Origin: Lachnospiraceae bacterium
GTDB lineage: Bacteria > Bacillota > Clostridia > Lachnospirales > Lachnospiraceae
Direction: 5' to 3'
DNA: 64,000 nt
Assembly (NCBI GenBank): GCA_029053015.1
Contig: JAIDHX010000039.1
Coordinates: 116,519-180,518 of the forward strand
In this document: one piece after another, positions 16,907 to 25,492 of the stretch
Position numbering within the stretch: position 1 is the first letter of the stretch
How the letters are laid out: every line of letters starts with the position of its first letter
The notes under the pieces: generated by a model
Told to the model about the DNA's origin: nothing
What the model saw: the letters and a program-made list of their open reading frames with translations, nothing else
Database searches by the model: none
Position numbers and translations under genes: made by a program

Positions 16907-18661
16907 ATGATTCGTACAATTTTAAAGCAAGTAAAGCAGTATAAGAAGCCTTCGCTCTTAACGCCTTTGTTTGCAACGCTTGAGGTAATCATGGAGGTTC
17001 TGATTCCCTATGTAATAGCGACGATTGTGGACAAGGGAATCGACGGGGGCAATATGCAGGTGGTTTACCGGTATGGTGCGATTATGCTGGTGATGGCTAT
17101 GTTCAGCCTGCTGTTTGGTATACTGGCAGGAAAATATGCGGCTGCGGCTTCGGCAGGTTTTGCCTGCAATCTCCGCGACAGTATGTATGAAAACATACAG
17201 CGTTTTTCTTTTTCCAATATTGATAAATTCAGTACGGCGGGACTGGTCACCCGTATGACGACCGACGTTACAAACATACAGAATGCATACCAGATGGTGA
17301 TTCGTATCGCGGTGCGTGCACCTCTTATGCTGATTTGCAGTATGTTCATGTGCTTTTTTATCAATGTCAGAATGAGCCTGATTTTCGTGGTGGCAATTAT
17401 ATTCCTTGGAATTATTCTCATTTCCATTGTGCTCACGGCGATGAAAATTTTCGATGTGGTGTTTAAGAAATACGACGATTTGAATGCCAGCGTACAGGAA
17501 AATATAACAGCGATAAGGGTGGTAAAATCCTATGTGCGCGAGGATTATGAGAAGAGTAAGTTTACGAGCGCGGCAGAAAATCTTTATAAGTTGTTTTCCA
17601 AAGCAGAAAGTGTTGTAGTGCTTAACAATCCGGTTATGATGCTGACGATTTACGGCTGTGTTCTTGCGCTGTCATGGTTTGGCTCAAAGTACATAGTGGC
17701 AGGCGGCATGACAACAGGTGAGCTGACTTCCATGTTCAGCTATATCATGGGAATCCTGATGTCCCTTATGATGCTTTCCATGATTTTTGTCATGCTGACT
17801 TTGAGTACGGCAAGCGCCAAGCGTATTGTGGAGGTTCTTACGGAGGAGCCGGATTTGCAGAATGGGGAAAATCCCATTATGGAGGTTGCAGACGGCAGTA
17901 TTGATTTTAACGCCGTGTCCTTTTCCTACAAGCAGAGCAGTGAGAATGAGACTTTGAAGGATATTGAGCTGCATATTAAGTCAGGAGAAACCATCGGCAT
18001 TATCGGCGGCACGGGCTGTGGTAAATCCAGTCTGGTAAGCCTGATAAGCCGTCTCTATGATGTGACGGCGGGCTCCGTCTGCGTGGGCGGACGCGACGTA
18101 AGGGAATATGACATGGAAGTGCTGCGCGACAATGTGGCGGTGGTGCTTCAGAAAAATGTGCTGTTCTCAGGCACTATTTTAGAAAACCTGCGTTGGGGAA
18201 AAGAGGACGCCACGGAGGAAGAGTGCCGCGAGGCTTGTGTGCAGGCCTGTGCGGACGAGTTTATCCGGCAGCTTCCCGATGGGTACAATACTTACATTGA
18301 GCAGGGAGGTACCAATGTATCCGGCGGACAGAAGCAGCGTCTCTGTATTGCAAGGGCACTGTTGAAGAAACCGAAAATACTGATACTGGACGATTCCACC
18401 AGTGCGGTGGACACTGCTACGGACGCTAAAATCAGAAAAGCCTTTGCGGAAAGCATACCCGGAACCACAAAGCTGATTATTGCACAGCGTATCTCAAGCG
18501 TGCAGGAGGCGGATCGGATTCTGGTGCTGGAAGACGGCAGAATCGACGGCTTCGGCACACATGAGGAGCTGCTTGCTTCCAATGAGATATACAAAGATAT
18601 TTATGAGACGCAGGTAAAGGGCGGCGGAGATTTCGACGAAACGGCAGGAGGTGAAGGCTGA
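16907..18661 (+). CDS. ABC exporter half-transporter, degenerate-site subunit (pair 2)
   Basis: 584 residues from the ATG at 16907, which follows GGAGG. Walker A GGTGCGKSS lies near 367, signature VSGGQKQRL near 470, Walker B ILILDDSTSAVD near 491 with Asp for the catalytic Glu, and Gln replaces the switch His (IIAQRIS, near 526). It repeats the architecture of pair 1 and overlaps its partner in a TGATG junction (18659-18663). Pair 2 begins 127 bases after pair 1 and may have its own promoter, though I find no convincing -35/-10 pair there. Confidence 0.9.
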   Translation: MIRTILKQVKQYKKPSLLTPLFATLEVIMEVLIPYVIATIVDKGIDGGNMQVVYRYGAIMLVMAMFSLLFGILAGKYAAAASAGFACNLRDSMYENIQRFSFSNIDKFSTAGLVTRMTTDVTNIQNAYQMVIRIAVRAPLMLICSMFMCFFINVRMSLIFVVAIIFLGIILISIVLTAMKIFDVVFKKYDDLNASVQENITAIRVVKSYVREDYEKSKFTSAAENLYKLFSKAESVVVLNNPVMMLTIYGCVLALSWFGSKYIVAGGMTTGELTSMFSYIMGILMSLMMLSMIFVMLTLSTASAKRIVEVLTEEPDLQNGENPIMEVADGSIDFNAVSFSYKQSSENETLKDIELHIKSGETIGIIGGTGCGKSSLVSLISRLYDVTAGSVCVGGRDVREYDMEVLRDNVAVVLQKNVLFSGTILENLRWGKEDATEEECREACVQACADEFIRQLPDGYNTYIEQGGTNVSGGQKQRLCIARALLKKPKILILDDSTSAVDTATDAKIRKAFAESIPGTTKLIIAQRISSVQEADRILVLEDGRIDGFGTHEELLASNEIYKDIYETQVKGGGDFDETAGGEG

Positions 18662-20499
18662 TGAAAAGAGTGCTTGGATATGTCTGGAAGGACTATAAAT
18701 TTTCCTGTATTGTCGTAGTGCTGTGTATTGTGCTTGCGGCGTTTACAAATTTAAAGGGGCTGACCTTCATAGAAGTACTGATAGACGATCATATTAAGCC
18801 GATGATTGGCAGCGAAAACCCTGATTTCGGGGGGCTTTTTCTGGCATTGGCACAGCTTGCGGGATATTTTGCAGCCGGTGTTCTTTGCTCCTACCTCTAC
18901 AACCGTATTATGGTAAATGTAACGCAGGGTACCCTGCGGAATCTGCGGAAAGCGCTTTTCAGCAAAATGGAGTCGCTGCCGATTCGGTATTTTGACACCC
19001 ATGCGCATGGCGATATCATGTCGGTTTATACCAACGACGTGGACACCCTGCGCCAGCTTATCAGCCAGAGTATACCGCAGACAGTCAATTGCGCCGTTAC
19101 GATAGTCAGTGTATTTTACGGTATGGTTACCAACAATATTCTGCTTACGGGGCTTTCCCTTGTTATGGTGGGAATTATGCTCTTTACTACAAAACGGCTG
19201 AGCAAAAAATCGGGATATTATTTCCGTGCGCAGCAAAAGGATTTAGGACGGGTAAACGGCTATATTGAGGAAATGATGGAAGGACAGAAAGTGGTAAAGG
19301 TATTCTGTCACGAGGAAAAGAGTCTGGAGGAGTTTCGAAAGATTAACGAACAGCTTAGGGACAGTGCGGACAATGCCAACAAATTTGCCAACATCATGAT
19401 GCCGATAAATGGTAATATCAGTAACATCAGCTATGTACTCTGCGCGGTGCTGGGTGCGGTGCTGGCAGTAAACGGCTATATGGGACTCAAGCTGGGCGCG
19501 CTTATTTCGTTTCTTACCCTGAACAGAAATTTTTCCCAGCCGATTACACAGATAAGCCAGCAGATAAATGCCATCGTTATGGCGCAGGCGGGAGCAAGGC
19601 GTGTGTTTGAGCTGATGGACGCAGAGCCGGAACCGGACGAGGGCTATGTGGAGCTTGTCAACGCCGAAAGAGGGGCGGACGGCGAGATAAAGGAAGTGGC
19701 GGAGAGAACCGGCTTCTGGGCTTGGAAGCATCCTCACAAGGCGGAGGGCACCGTTACCTATACGCCTTTGACGGGCGATGTGGTGTTTGACGACGTGGAT
19801 TTCGGCTATGACGAGAAAAAACAGGTATTGTACAACATCAAAATGTTTGCCACACCGGGACAGAAAATTGCCTTTGTGGGAAGCACAGGCGCGGGCAAGA
19901 CCACCATTACCAATCTGATTAACCGTTTTTATGATATACAGGATGGAAAGATTCGTTACGACGGCATCAACATCAACAAGATAAAGAAAGCAGATCTGCG
20001 TCGTTCACTTGGCATTGTACTGCAGGATACCCACCTGTTTACCGGTACGGTTATGGAAAATATTCGTTACGGCAGGCTTGAAGCGACGGATGAAGAGTGC
20101 ATTGACGCTGCAAAGCTGGCAAATGCAGACAGCTTTATTACTCGTCTGCCCGATGGCTATCAGACGCTTCTCACCGGTGACGGCAGTAACTTAAGTCAGG
20201 GACAGCGGCAGCTTCTTGCCATTGCGAGGGCAGCGGTGGCGGATCCGCCCGTATTGATACTGGACGAGGCAACCTCCTCCATCGATACCCGTACAGAAAA
20301 GCTGGTGCAGGAGGGTATGGATCACTTGATGCAGGGCAGGACCACCTTTGTCATTGCCCACAGGCTTTCCACCATCAGAAATGCCGACTGTATCATGGTT
20401 ATGGAGCAGGGACGCATCATTGAAAAAGGAAACCACGAGGAGCTGATTGCGGAGAAAGGTAAGTATTATCAGCTTTATACGGGGAAGTTTGCTTCGTAG
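18661..20499 (+). CDS. ABC exporter half-transporter, canonical-site subunit (pair 2)
   Basis: 612 residues. Six membrane helices are followed by an insertion of roughly 45 charged residues between membrane and ATPase domains (about 325-370, including ERTGFWAWKHPHK) that the pair 1 counterpart lacks. Walker A GSTGAGKTT lies near 406, signature LSQGQRQLL near 510, Walker B LILDEATSSID near 531, and switch His in VIAHRLST near 565. The start overlaps the stop of the degenerate partner, enforcing coupled synthesis of the heterodimer. The insertion may give pair 2 a different regulation. Confidence 0.9.
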   Translation: MKRVLGYVWKDYKFSCIVVVLCIVLAAFTNLKGLTFIEVLIDDHIKPMIGSENPDFGGLFLALAQLAGYFAAGVLCSYLYNRIMVNVTQGTLRNLRKALFSKMESLPIRYFDTHAHGDIMSVYTNDVDTLRQLISQSIPQTVNCAVTIVSVFYGMVTNNILLTGLSLVMVGIMLFTTKRLSKKSGYYFRAQQKDLGRVNGYIEEMMEGQKVVKVFCHEEKSLEEFRKINEQLRDSADNANKFANIMMPINGNISNISYVLCAVLGAVLAVNGYMGLKLGALISFLTLNRNFSQPITQISQQINAIVMAQAGARRVFELMDAEPEPDEGYVELVNAERGADGEIKEVAERTGFWAWKHPHKAEGTVTYTPLTGDVVFDDVDFGYDEKKQVLYNIKMFATPGQKIAFVGSTGAGKTTITNLINRFYDIQDGKIRYDGININKIKKADLRRSLGIVLQDTHLFTGTVMENIRYGRLEATDEECIDAAKLANADSFITRLPDGYQTLLTGDGSNLSQGQRQLLAIARAAVADPPVLILDEATSSIDTRTEKLVQEGMDHLMQGRTTFVIAHRLSTIRNADCIMVMEQGRIIEKGNHEELIAEKGKYYQLYTGKFAS

Positions 20500-20549
20500 C
20501 TGTTTTGGGGGAAGATATAATTTTAATGGAAAATTATAAATGATACTTC

Positions 20550-20578
20550 TTGTGATATAAGATATTTTTTGATAATAT
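20550..20578 (+). promoter_or_regulatory. Predicted toxin promoter, type I locus 1
   Basis: TTGTGA (20550-20555) and TAATAT (20573-20578) are 17 bases apart. The predicted transcript start near 20585 falls at the left arm of the inverted repeat that folds the mRNA 5' end onto its 3' end. Confidence 0.55.
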
Positions 20579-20586
20579 ATTCACAT

Positions 20587-20880
20587 GGGTGCTGCCATAA
20601 CGGGTAGGCGGTTAGTCCTTCAACAGAGGGACTGTGACCCTCTGATTACAATGTATCTTTGATACATAGAAATCCCTGTAAAGGGAAATCTAGGAAAGGA
20701 GGGCTTGCTTTATGAGTGACTTTGAACTGCTCTCCATCGTACTAATGATTCTCGGAATTATTGTAACGATTTTGATTGCATACATAGACCACACAAAAAA
20801 GTGACCGCCCCGTCCAAAGGTAAGGTCACTTTCCTGTAAAGTCATCTAAATTTGGGCTAACCGTCTATCGGCAGTGCCCT
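20587..20880. repeat. Inverted UTR repeats flanking toxin 1
   Basis: The 5' segment 20587-20618 (core GGCGGTTAGTCC) and the 3' segment 20854-20880 (core GGGCTAACCGTC) are imperfectly complementary over about 27 bases, including GGGTGCTGCC with GGCAGTGCCC. Long-range 5'-3' pairing of this kind blocks translation in known type I toxin mRNAs. Confidence 0.6.
20712..20804 (+). CDS. Small hydrophobic type I toxin-like peptide (30 aa)
   Basis: A strong AGGAGG site (20697-20702) lies 9 bases before an ATG that opens a 30-residue frame: an acidic start MSDFELLS, one membrane helix of about 18 residues (IVLMILGIIVTILIAYI), and the basic end DHTKK. This matches the holin-like or TxpA-like short toxins of Firmicutes. 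The toxin would act in the cytoplasmic membrane. An antisense promoter and a terminator on the opposite strand lie immediately downstream, and inverted repeats flank the gene. All features of a type I toxin-antitoxin unit are therefore visible; toxicity is inference. Confidence 0.75.
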   Translation: MSDFELLSIVLMILGIIVTILIAYIDHTKK

Positions 20881-20886
20881 TCATAT
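20795..20886 (-). ncRNA. Predicted antisense RNA antitoxin, locus 1
   Basis: A near-consensus promoter on the minus strand (TTGACA, 17 bases, TAATAT) should start an RNA near 20886. Reading leftwards, the hairpin AAAGTGACC / GGTCACTTT (20798-20832) ends in six T residues on that strand, so the RNA should be about 90 nt. It overlaps the toxin 3' UTR and last codons, the arrangement of TxpA/RatA-type systems. Confidence 0.65.
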
Positions 20887-20892
20887 GCATAT

Positions 20893-20921
20893 ATATTAGC
20901 AGATTCTTTTAGAAATGTCAA
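20893..20921 (-). promoter_or_regulatory. Antisense promoter, type I locus 1
   Basis: On the minus strand TTGACA (20921-20916) and TAATAT (20898-20893) are exactly 17 bases apart. It is closer to consensus than the sense promoter, as expected when the antitoxin RNA must be in excess. Confidence 0.7.
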
Positions 20922-20966
20922 ATATTGCAAGTTACCACAACTCTTTATGTTTAAGGAGCGATAAAT

Positions 20967-21377
20967 ATGTCTAGGGAACCACGGATGAAAAAGAAAACGC
21001 ACTACAAACTGCTGTTAGTACCGCTTGGCATGTATGGTCTGATGCTTGCTATTGCCCTGTTCTGGTGTGTGGGGCAGATATTTCACCTGACACAGCCGGC
21101 CTTTCTGCGTGCCGGGGTAGTGACAGGGATTCTGTTTATGGCACTTTCGTTTATAGCGCCGCTTACGGGGCTGATTACGGGAATTGCAAGTGTGGTGCTG
21201 AAGCGGAAATATGATGTGGTGACTTCCGGTTCTTTGTCTGTAAAAGGACAGGAAATGGCGGCTCAAGAAAGAAAAGCGGAGAAAAGCTGGCGGATAGCGG
21301 CGGTTCTGAATCTTGTGCTGAGCGTTGTATCCGTGGCGCTGTGCGTTTGTTTTGTGTTTTTTATTCGATCCTTGTGA
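20967..21377 (+). CDS. Small membrane protein of unknown function (136 aa)
   Basis: Three hydrophobic segments at about 12-33, 44-75 and 108-134 flank a polar stretch (KGQEMAAQERKAEKSW). The ATG follows TAAGGAGCG. I do not recognise a family. It sits between type I locus 1 and a ROK sugar kinase gene, whose start is 59 bases downstream, so co-transcription with the kinase is possible. Confidence 0.6.
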   Translation: MSREPRMKKKTHYKLLLVPLGMYGLMLAIALFWCVGQIFHLTQPAFLRAGVVTGILFMALSFIAPLTGLITGIASVVLKRKYDVVTSGSLSVKGQEMAAQERKAEKSWRIAAVLNLVLSVVSVALCVCFVFFIRSL

Positions 21378-21436
21378 TAAATAAGCCTGTTGAGATAATA
21401 CAAAGGGCAGCAGAAAAAGCTGCGGGAAGGAGTCTT

Positions 21437-22309
21437 ATGAGGATAGGAGCGTTGGAAGCCGGCGGAACCAAGATGGTGTGCGCGGTCGGCAATGAAAACG
21501 GAGAAATTTTAAAACGGGAGGTTTTCCCCACCACTACGCCGGAGGAGACCATGCCGCAGATGATTTCATTTTTCCAAAGGGAAGAGGTGGAGGCATTGGG
21601 CATCGGCTGCTTTGGTCCCATTGACCCGAGAAAGGGAAGCAAGACTTATGGCTATATTACTTCCACGCCAAAACTGGCATGGCAGAACTATGACATTGTG
21701 GGAGAATTTGAAAAGGCCCTTCACTGTCCGGTGGGCTTTGACACGGACGTCAACGCCGCCGCTTTGGGAGAAGCATTTTACGGCATCACAAAAGGACTGC
21801 AAAACAGTATTTATATCACAGTCGGCACGGGTATCGGCGTGGGCGTCTATTCAGAAGGAAGACTGTTGCACGGCATGATGCATCCGGAGGCAGGACATAT
21901 TTTGATGAGGCGGCATCCGGATGATACTTACGAGGGCTGGTGTCCCTTTCACAAAGACTGTCTGGAAGGACTTGCGGCCGGTCCTGCTTTGGAGAAGCGC
22001 TGGGGCAGTAAGGGCGATACCCTGACGGACAGGGAAGAGGTCTGGGAAATAGAAAGCTACTATATTGCGCAGGCATGTGTAAATTACTGTATGATACTGT
22101 CGCCGGAGCGCATTGTACTGGGTGGCGGCGTGTTAAAACAGCCTTCACTGATTCCCCTGATTCGGAAAAAATTCACGGAACTTTTGGCGGACTATATCAG
22201 AACGGAAGAGGTTCATGATGTAGAACACTATATTGTACCGGCAAGTTTAAATGACAATCAGGGCGTTATGGGCTGTATCAGGCTGGCGCTGCTGGCAGTG
22301 GAAGAGTAA
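21437..22309 (+). CDS. ROK-family fructokinase-like sugar kinase
   Basis: 290 residues: phosphate loop GALEAGGTKMVCAVGNENGE at the N-terminus, GTGIGVGVYSEGRLLHG near 131-147, and the zinc-binding HPEAGHI plus WCPFHKDCLEG near 149-180 that marks bacterial ROK fructokinases. It phosphorylates a free hexose, most likely fructose, in the cytoplasm. The ATG follows GGAAGGAG. The reading frame ends exactly where a topoisomerase fragment from a mobile element begins (22311), so the last residues or the original downstream region may have been altered by that event. Confidence 0.85.
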   Translation: MRIGALEAGGTKMVCAVGNENGEILKREVFPTTTPEETMPQMISFFQREEVEALGIGCFGPIDPRKGSKTYGYITSTPKLAWQNYDIVGEFEKALHCPVGFDTDVNAAALGEAFYGITKGLQNSIYITVGTGIGVGVYSEGRLLHGMMHPEAGHILMRRHPDDTYEGWCPFHKDCLEGLAAGPALEKRWGSKGDTLTDREEVWEIESYYIAQACVNYCMILSPERIVLGGGVLKQPSLIPLIRKKFTELLADYIRTEEVHDVEHYIVPASLNDNQGVMGCIRLALLAVEE

Positions 22310-22310
22310 T

Positions 22311-22964
22311 TTATCAGAGGACAGTCTGTTAGCAGCGATGGAACGTGCTGGGGCAGAGGATATGGGCGATGATGTAGAGCGCAAGGGGCTTGGCACACCT
22401 GCGACAAGGGCGGATGTGATCGAGAAGTTAGTCAGGGACGGTTTTGTGAAGCGGGAGAAAAAGCAGATGCTCCCAACGGAGGACGGGGTAAAGCTCATTA
22501 CGGTGCTTCCGAATGTAGTAAAGTCCCCCAAACTTACTGCTGATTGGGAAAATGCGCTTACCCTTGTGTCAAAGGGCGAGTATTCCATGCAGGAGTTTAT
22601 GGGCGGCATAGAAGATATGGTAAAAGGGCTTGTGCAGACCTATCACAGTGTCAATGACGAGCAGAAATCCATGTTCGGGGGCGGCACGCAGGAATCCTTT
22701 GGGAAATGCCCGAAATGTGGCGGCGATGTGGTGAAAAGGAAATTCGGTGCTTACTGTAAAAACAAGTGCGGCATGAATGTGTCACGGGCAATGGGGGCAG
22801 CGCTCATAGACAGCCAGGTAAAAAGTATGCTGGAGGGGAAAAAGACCCTCGTAAAAGGCTTAAAAGGGAAAAAGGGCAGCTATGATGCGTACCTTATCCC
22901 GGAGGGGATCGAGGATTATTCCTATACCAAAGATAGAGAGGAAATAGTTTATGCCGATTTATAA
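22311..22964 (+). pseudogene. 3' fragment of a type IA topoisomerase (topB) from an integrative element
   Basis: From the base after the ROK kinase stop codon, an open frame encodes about 217 residues resembling the C-terminal part of conjugative-element TopB proteins: SEDSLLAAMERAG, LGTPATRADVIEKLVRDGFV, the winged-helix part of domain I, then a zinc-ribbon-like FGKCPKCGGDVV and CKNKCG. The catalytic tyrosine and TOPRIM regions are missing, so it is a truncated relic. No proper start codon belongs to it. Its first 57 bases are repeated in diverged form at 23980-24036. The HAD gene starts inside its end. Confidence 0.8.
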
Positions 22965-23664
22965 ATATTTGATTTTCGATGTGGATGATACATTGCTTGA
23001 TTTTTACCCTGCATTTTCAACCGCACAAGGAAATATAGCTGAAAAATTGGGAATCGAACTTTCTAAAGAATATTATGAAACGGATGATAAGTGCGGTTGG
23101 AGAGCGTGGGAAGAATGTAGATTAGATAAAACTGAAGAAAAAGACGTACAAGAAAATTATCACGCGTATTATTATCAATATTTAAGAAAACATTTTGAAT
23201 ATCTATTGGAAGCATACGGAAAAGTTTGCGATGTGCAGGAGCTGGTTGATTGCTATCTAAAAAGCATTTCATCATCAAAAGCAATAAAAGAGCCTGATAC
23301 ATTGTCTGTTTATACGAAATTGTCTAAAAAATATAAATTAGTGCTAGCGACGAATGGAATAGAAAGAGTACAAAAGGAAAGACTATTTGATTTTCTGCCA
23401 TATACATATAAACTCTACATCTCTGAGGCAATAGGACTCATCAAACCCACAGAGGATTTTTATAACTATATCATGAGCGATTTGAAGTGTAGGGTAGATG
23501 AGTGTCTAATGATAGGTGATTCTATCACCAATGACATTGTAGGTGCCAAATCAATAGGAATGAACGTATGTTATTATAATGTAAAAGGCAAAATAAAACC
23601 TGAAAATTTATTAGTTGATTATGAGGTCAATTGTATCAATGATTTAGTTCAAATTTTGTTGTAA
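22951..23664 (+). CDS. HAD-superfamily nucleotidase (YjjG/YfnB-like)
   Basis: 237 residues with all four HAD motifs: FDVDDTLLDF near 9-18, a TNG triplet near 135, the Lys in GLIKPTEDFYNYI near 162, and MIGDSITNDIVGAK near 188. The cap and length match YjjG-type pyrimidine 5'-nucleotidases that remove non-canonical nucleotides. The start lies 14 bases inside the topoisomerase fragment, and the gene is much AT-richer than the flanking chromosome, so it probably travelled with the mobile element. It appears intact. Confidence 0.82.
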   Translation: MPIYKYLIFDVDDTLLDFYPAFSTAQGNIAEKLGIELSKEYYETDDKCGWRAWEECRLDKTEEKDVQENYHAYYYQYLRKHFEYLLEAYGKVCDVQELVDCYLKSISSSKAIKEPDTLSVYTKLSKKYKLVLATNGIERVQKERLFDFLPYTYKLYISEAIGLIKPTEDFYNYIMSDLKCRVDECLMIGDSITNDIVGAKSIGMNVCYYNVKGKIKPENLLVDYEVNCINDLVQILL

Positions 23665-23750
23665 TAGGGACACATACTTTCAGTACAAATTCTCATTTTA
23701 TCTAAACAACCATTACCACAATCACAACTAAATAAGTAGCACAGCGTCAG

Positions 23751-23782
23751 AGCGTATAGAAATCTATATGCGCTATTTTTTT
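23751..23782 (+). terminator. Intrinsic terminator after the HAD gene
   Basis: AGCGTATAGA and TCTATATGCGC form a stem with a small bulge, followed by TATTTTTTT. It lies 10 bases before the tnpW fragment. Confidence 0.5.
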
Positions 23783-23792
23783 GTAAAGGAAT

Positions 23793-23938
23793 ATGACAGA
23801 AACCAAAAACGAACAGCTCACACCAAGTTTCAAACGGAAGTTAGGAAACACCACCAACACCGTCAAAGTACATTTCAGCGAGGACACCAACAAGACCTTC
23901 AAGAACAGGGTGCAAAAGCTGATTATCAATGAATGCCA
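23793..23938 (+). pseudogene. tnpW-like fragment, copy A
   Basis: The first 48 codons (MTETKNEQLTPSFKRKLGN, then VKVHFSEDTNKTF) match the start of the small TnpW protein carried by Tn4451-type and related conjugative elements, by my recognition of the sequence. After about 23938 the frame continues out of register through a topoisomerase fragment, so the gene is a chimera and not functional TnpW. A shorter relic of the same gene is at 26332-26424. Confidence 0.6.
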
Positions 23939-23979
23939 TGAAAAAGATAGAAATAGTCCACACCACCACTTTACAAATC

Positions 23980-24036
23980 TTATCAGAGGACAGTTTATTA
24001 TCCGCTATGGAACGTGCCGGACCAGAGGATATTGGG
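23980..24036 (+). pseudogene. Second topB fragment (57 bp)
   Basis: TTATCAGAGGACAGT opens a 57-bp stretch about 85 percent identical to 22311-22367. In the topoisomerase frame it reads LSEDSLLSAMERAGPEDIG. It is cut off on both sides and follows the tnpW fragment directly. The divergence from the first copy suggests two separate element insertions rather than one duplication. Confidence 0.65.
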
Positions 24037-24094
24037 GCATACGGAAAAATAAATTTCTTAACTATTTACGAATAGACAATTTGGGGGGCTTTTT

Positions 24095-24402
24095 ATGGCA
24101 AGGGTCTTTCTGGTGTGTGGGAAATTATGCAGTGGTAAAAGTATTTGCGCTGAAACGTTAAAAAAGAACACAAAGCAGTCATTCTATCTGTTGATGAAAT
24201 AACTCTTGCATTGTTTGGACAGGATGCGGGAGAAAAGCATGATGAATATACGAAAAGAGAGAGAATTTGCAAGGGAGTTTTATTGTTCTGGAAATATATC
24301 ACTTGAATTTCATTACATTGATATTGACGATAAAGAGTGGGAGCGCCGAATAAAGGAAAGAAATAGAAATGTATTAGCAGGCAGGGTTAATGCCTACTAT
24401 GT
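24095..24402 (+). pseudogene. Broken P-loop kinase gene
   Basis: ATG at 24095 starts MARVFLVCGKLCSGKSICAE, a Walker A motif of a small ATP-binding kinase. The frame breaks at an A run near 24161-24166; in the next frame it continues HKAVILSVDEITLALFGQDA up to about 24255. A third frame resumes with KEREFAREFYCSGNISLEFH and EWERRIKERNRNVLAGRV to about 24402. At least one frameshift and one internal deletion therefore separate the pieces. Intact relatives would be about 150-170 residues. It lies in the mobile-element scar. Confidence 0.65.
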
Positions 24403-24693
24403 AGTTGACGAGCTGAGGATGAAACTGAATCCACTTTTGAAAAGCCTGACAGGAGTGAAATGGATATATGGCTACAGAGCTAACTTCAAGTTTGTAGGTT
24501 TTTCCATAAGTTTCCCCTATTTTTCAAGGTTTTGCACAATGCCAGCCTCAAAATATGTATCTTTTTTCCTTGTTTTGCCCTCATGGGCAAATTAAAAGGA
24601 TGAGTCTCGAAATTTATCTTACTCACAATACAAATGTAAAAGGGATTTTTTAACACCAGTCAAAAGTTATGCCAATCTCCCAAATCATCTAAA

Positions 24694-25452
24694 TTAAACA
24701 AAGGATACATTACAATTTTTATCGTCTGATGAATATATAATTAACGGGTCATCCTTTTGGGGTACATAAAACCTTACTCCTTTTTCGTCGGTATGCTCAC
24801 CTGTGGCTGTAATACTTTTCCTTAAATAGAAACAGAATGGAACACTCCTATTTTTCGCCTTAAACCGGTCAATATTGAAGAAACAAAAATCAACAGGATC
24901 TTTACATCTGTATAAGAACCCTGCCCATTCTGAATCCATTAAATCAGACAACAAACCATTTTCTTTGCATAGAAAAACTTGAGAATCTTTCCGACACATC
25001 ATCATGTCAATAAAATAATACTCATTTGCATGTTTGATATATGTGGTGACATGCCCGTTTCCGTCCTGATTGGCATAACAAAAACCGCCCACTGAATCAT
25101 ATTTATCATTGATGAAATAAGCGAGCCAGTTTGTGTCTGTAGCGCAGCATCCCTCATTGGACAATACGGCTTCTTCCGGACTCTTGTGAGTTTGCCAATG
25201 AATATTATCAACCCAATAGTCCTTATTATCCATACCCCCTTGAAAATCCAATATCTGAAAAAGCTGGACAGCCTCATACAAATTGCTGATGCACACTTTT
25301 TTCTCTTCCATGGACATTTTTGATATTTCAGCCATTTCCTCATTGGAATATCTCGATGCACCAAGAGTATTTATGGGAATCCAATATACCCCATTATATA
25401 CTTCTGTTTCAAACTTTATAGTGTTTGAGTATTGTCCGATGTCTCTACTCAT
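24694..25452 (-). CDS. Transglutaminase-like cysteine-fold protein of unknown role
   Basis: 252 residues, preceded by GGAGG six bases before the ATG. No family is certain, but a Cys-His-Asp series with transglutaminase-like surroundings is visible: GCCATDTNWLAY (C102 or C103), GNGHVTTYI (H134) and YYFIDMM (D149). Such domains can be peptidases, amidases or inactive binding modules. No signal peptide or membrane segment is seen, so it is cytoplasmic. It is AT-rich, intact amid broken genes, and lies 40 bases downstream of the damaged HGST-domain gene on the same strand, so the two probably formed an operon. Confidence 0.55.
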   Translation of the reverse strand: MSRDIGQYSNTIKFETEVYNGVYWIPINTLGASRYSNEEMAEISKMSMEEKKVCISNLYEAVQLFQILDFQGGMDNKDYWVDNIHWQTHKSPEEAVLSNEGCCATDTNWLAYFINDKYDSVGGFCYANQDGNGHVTTYIKHANEYYFIDMMMCRKDSQVFLCKENGLLSDLMDSEWAGFLYRCKDPVDFCFFNIDRFKAKNRSVPFCFYLRKSITATGEHTDEKGVRFYVPQKDDPLIIYSSDDKNCNVSFV

Positions 25453-25492
25453 AAGTAACCTCCAACTTAAAAAATATCTTTATATGAATACA

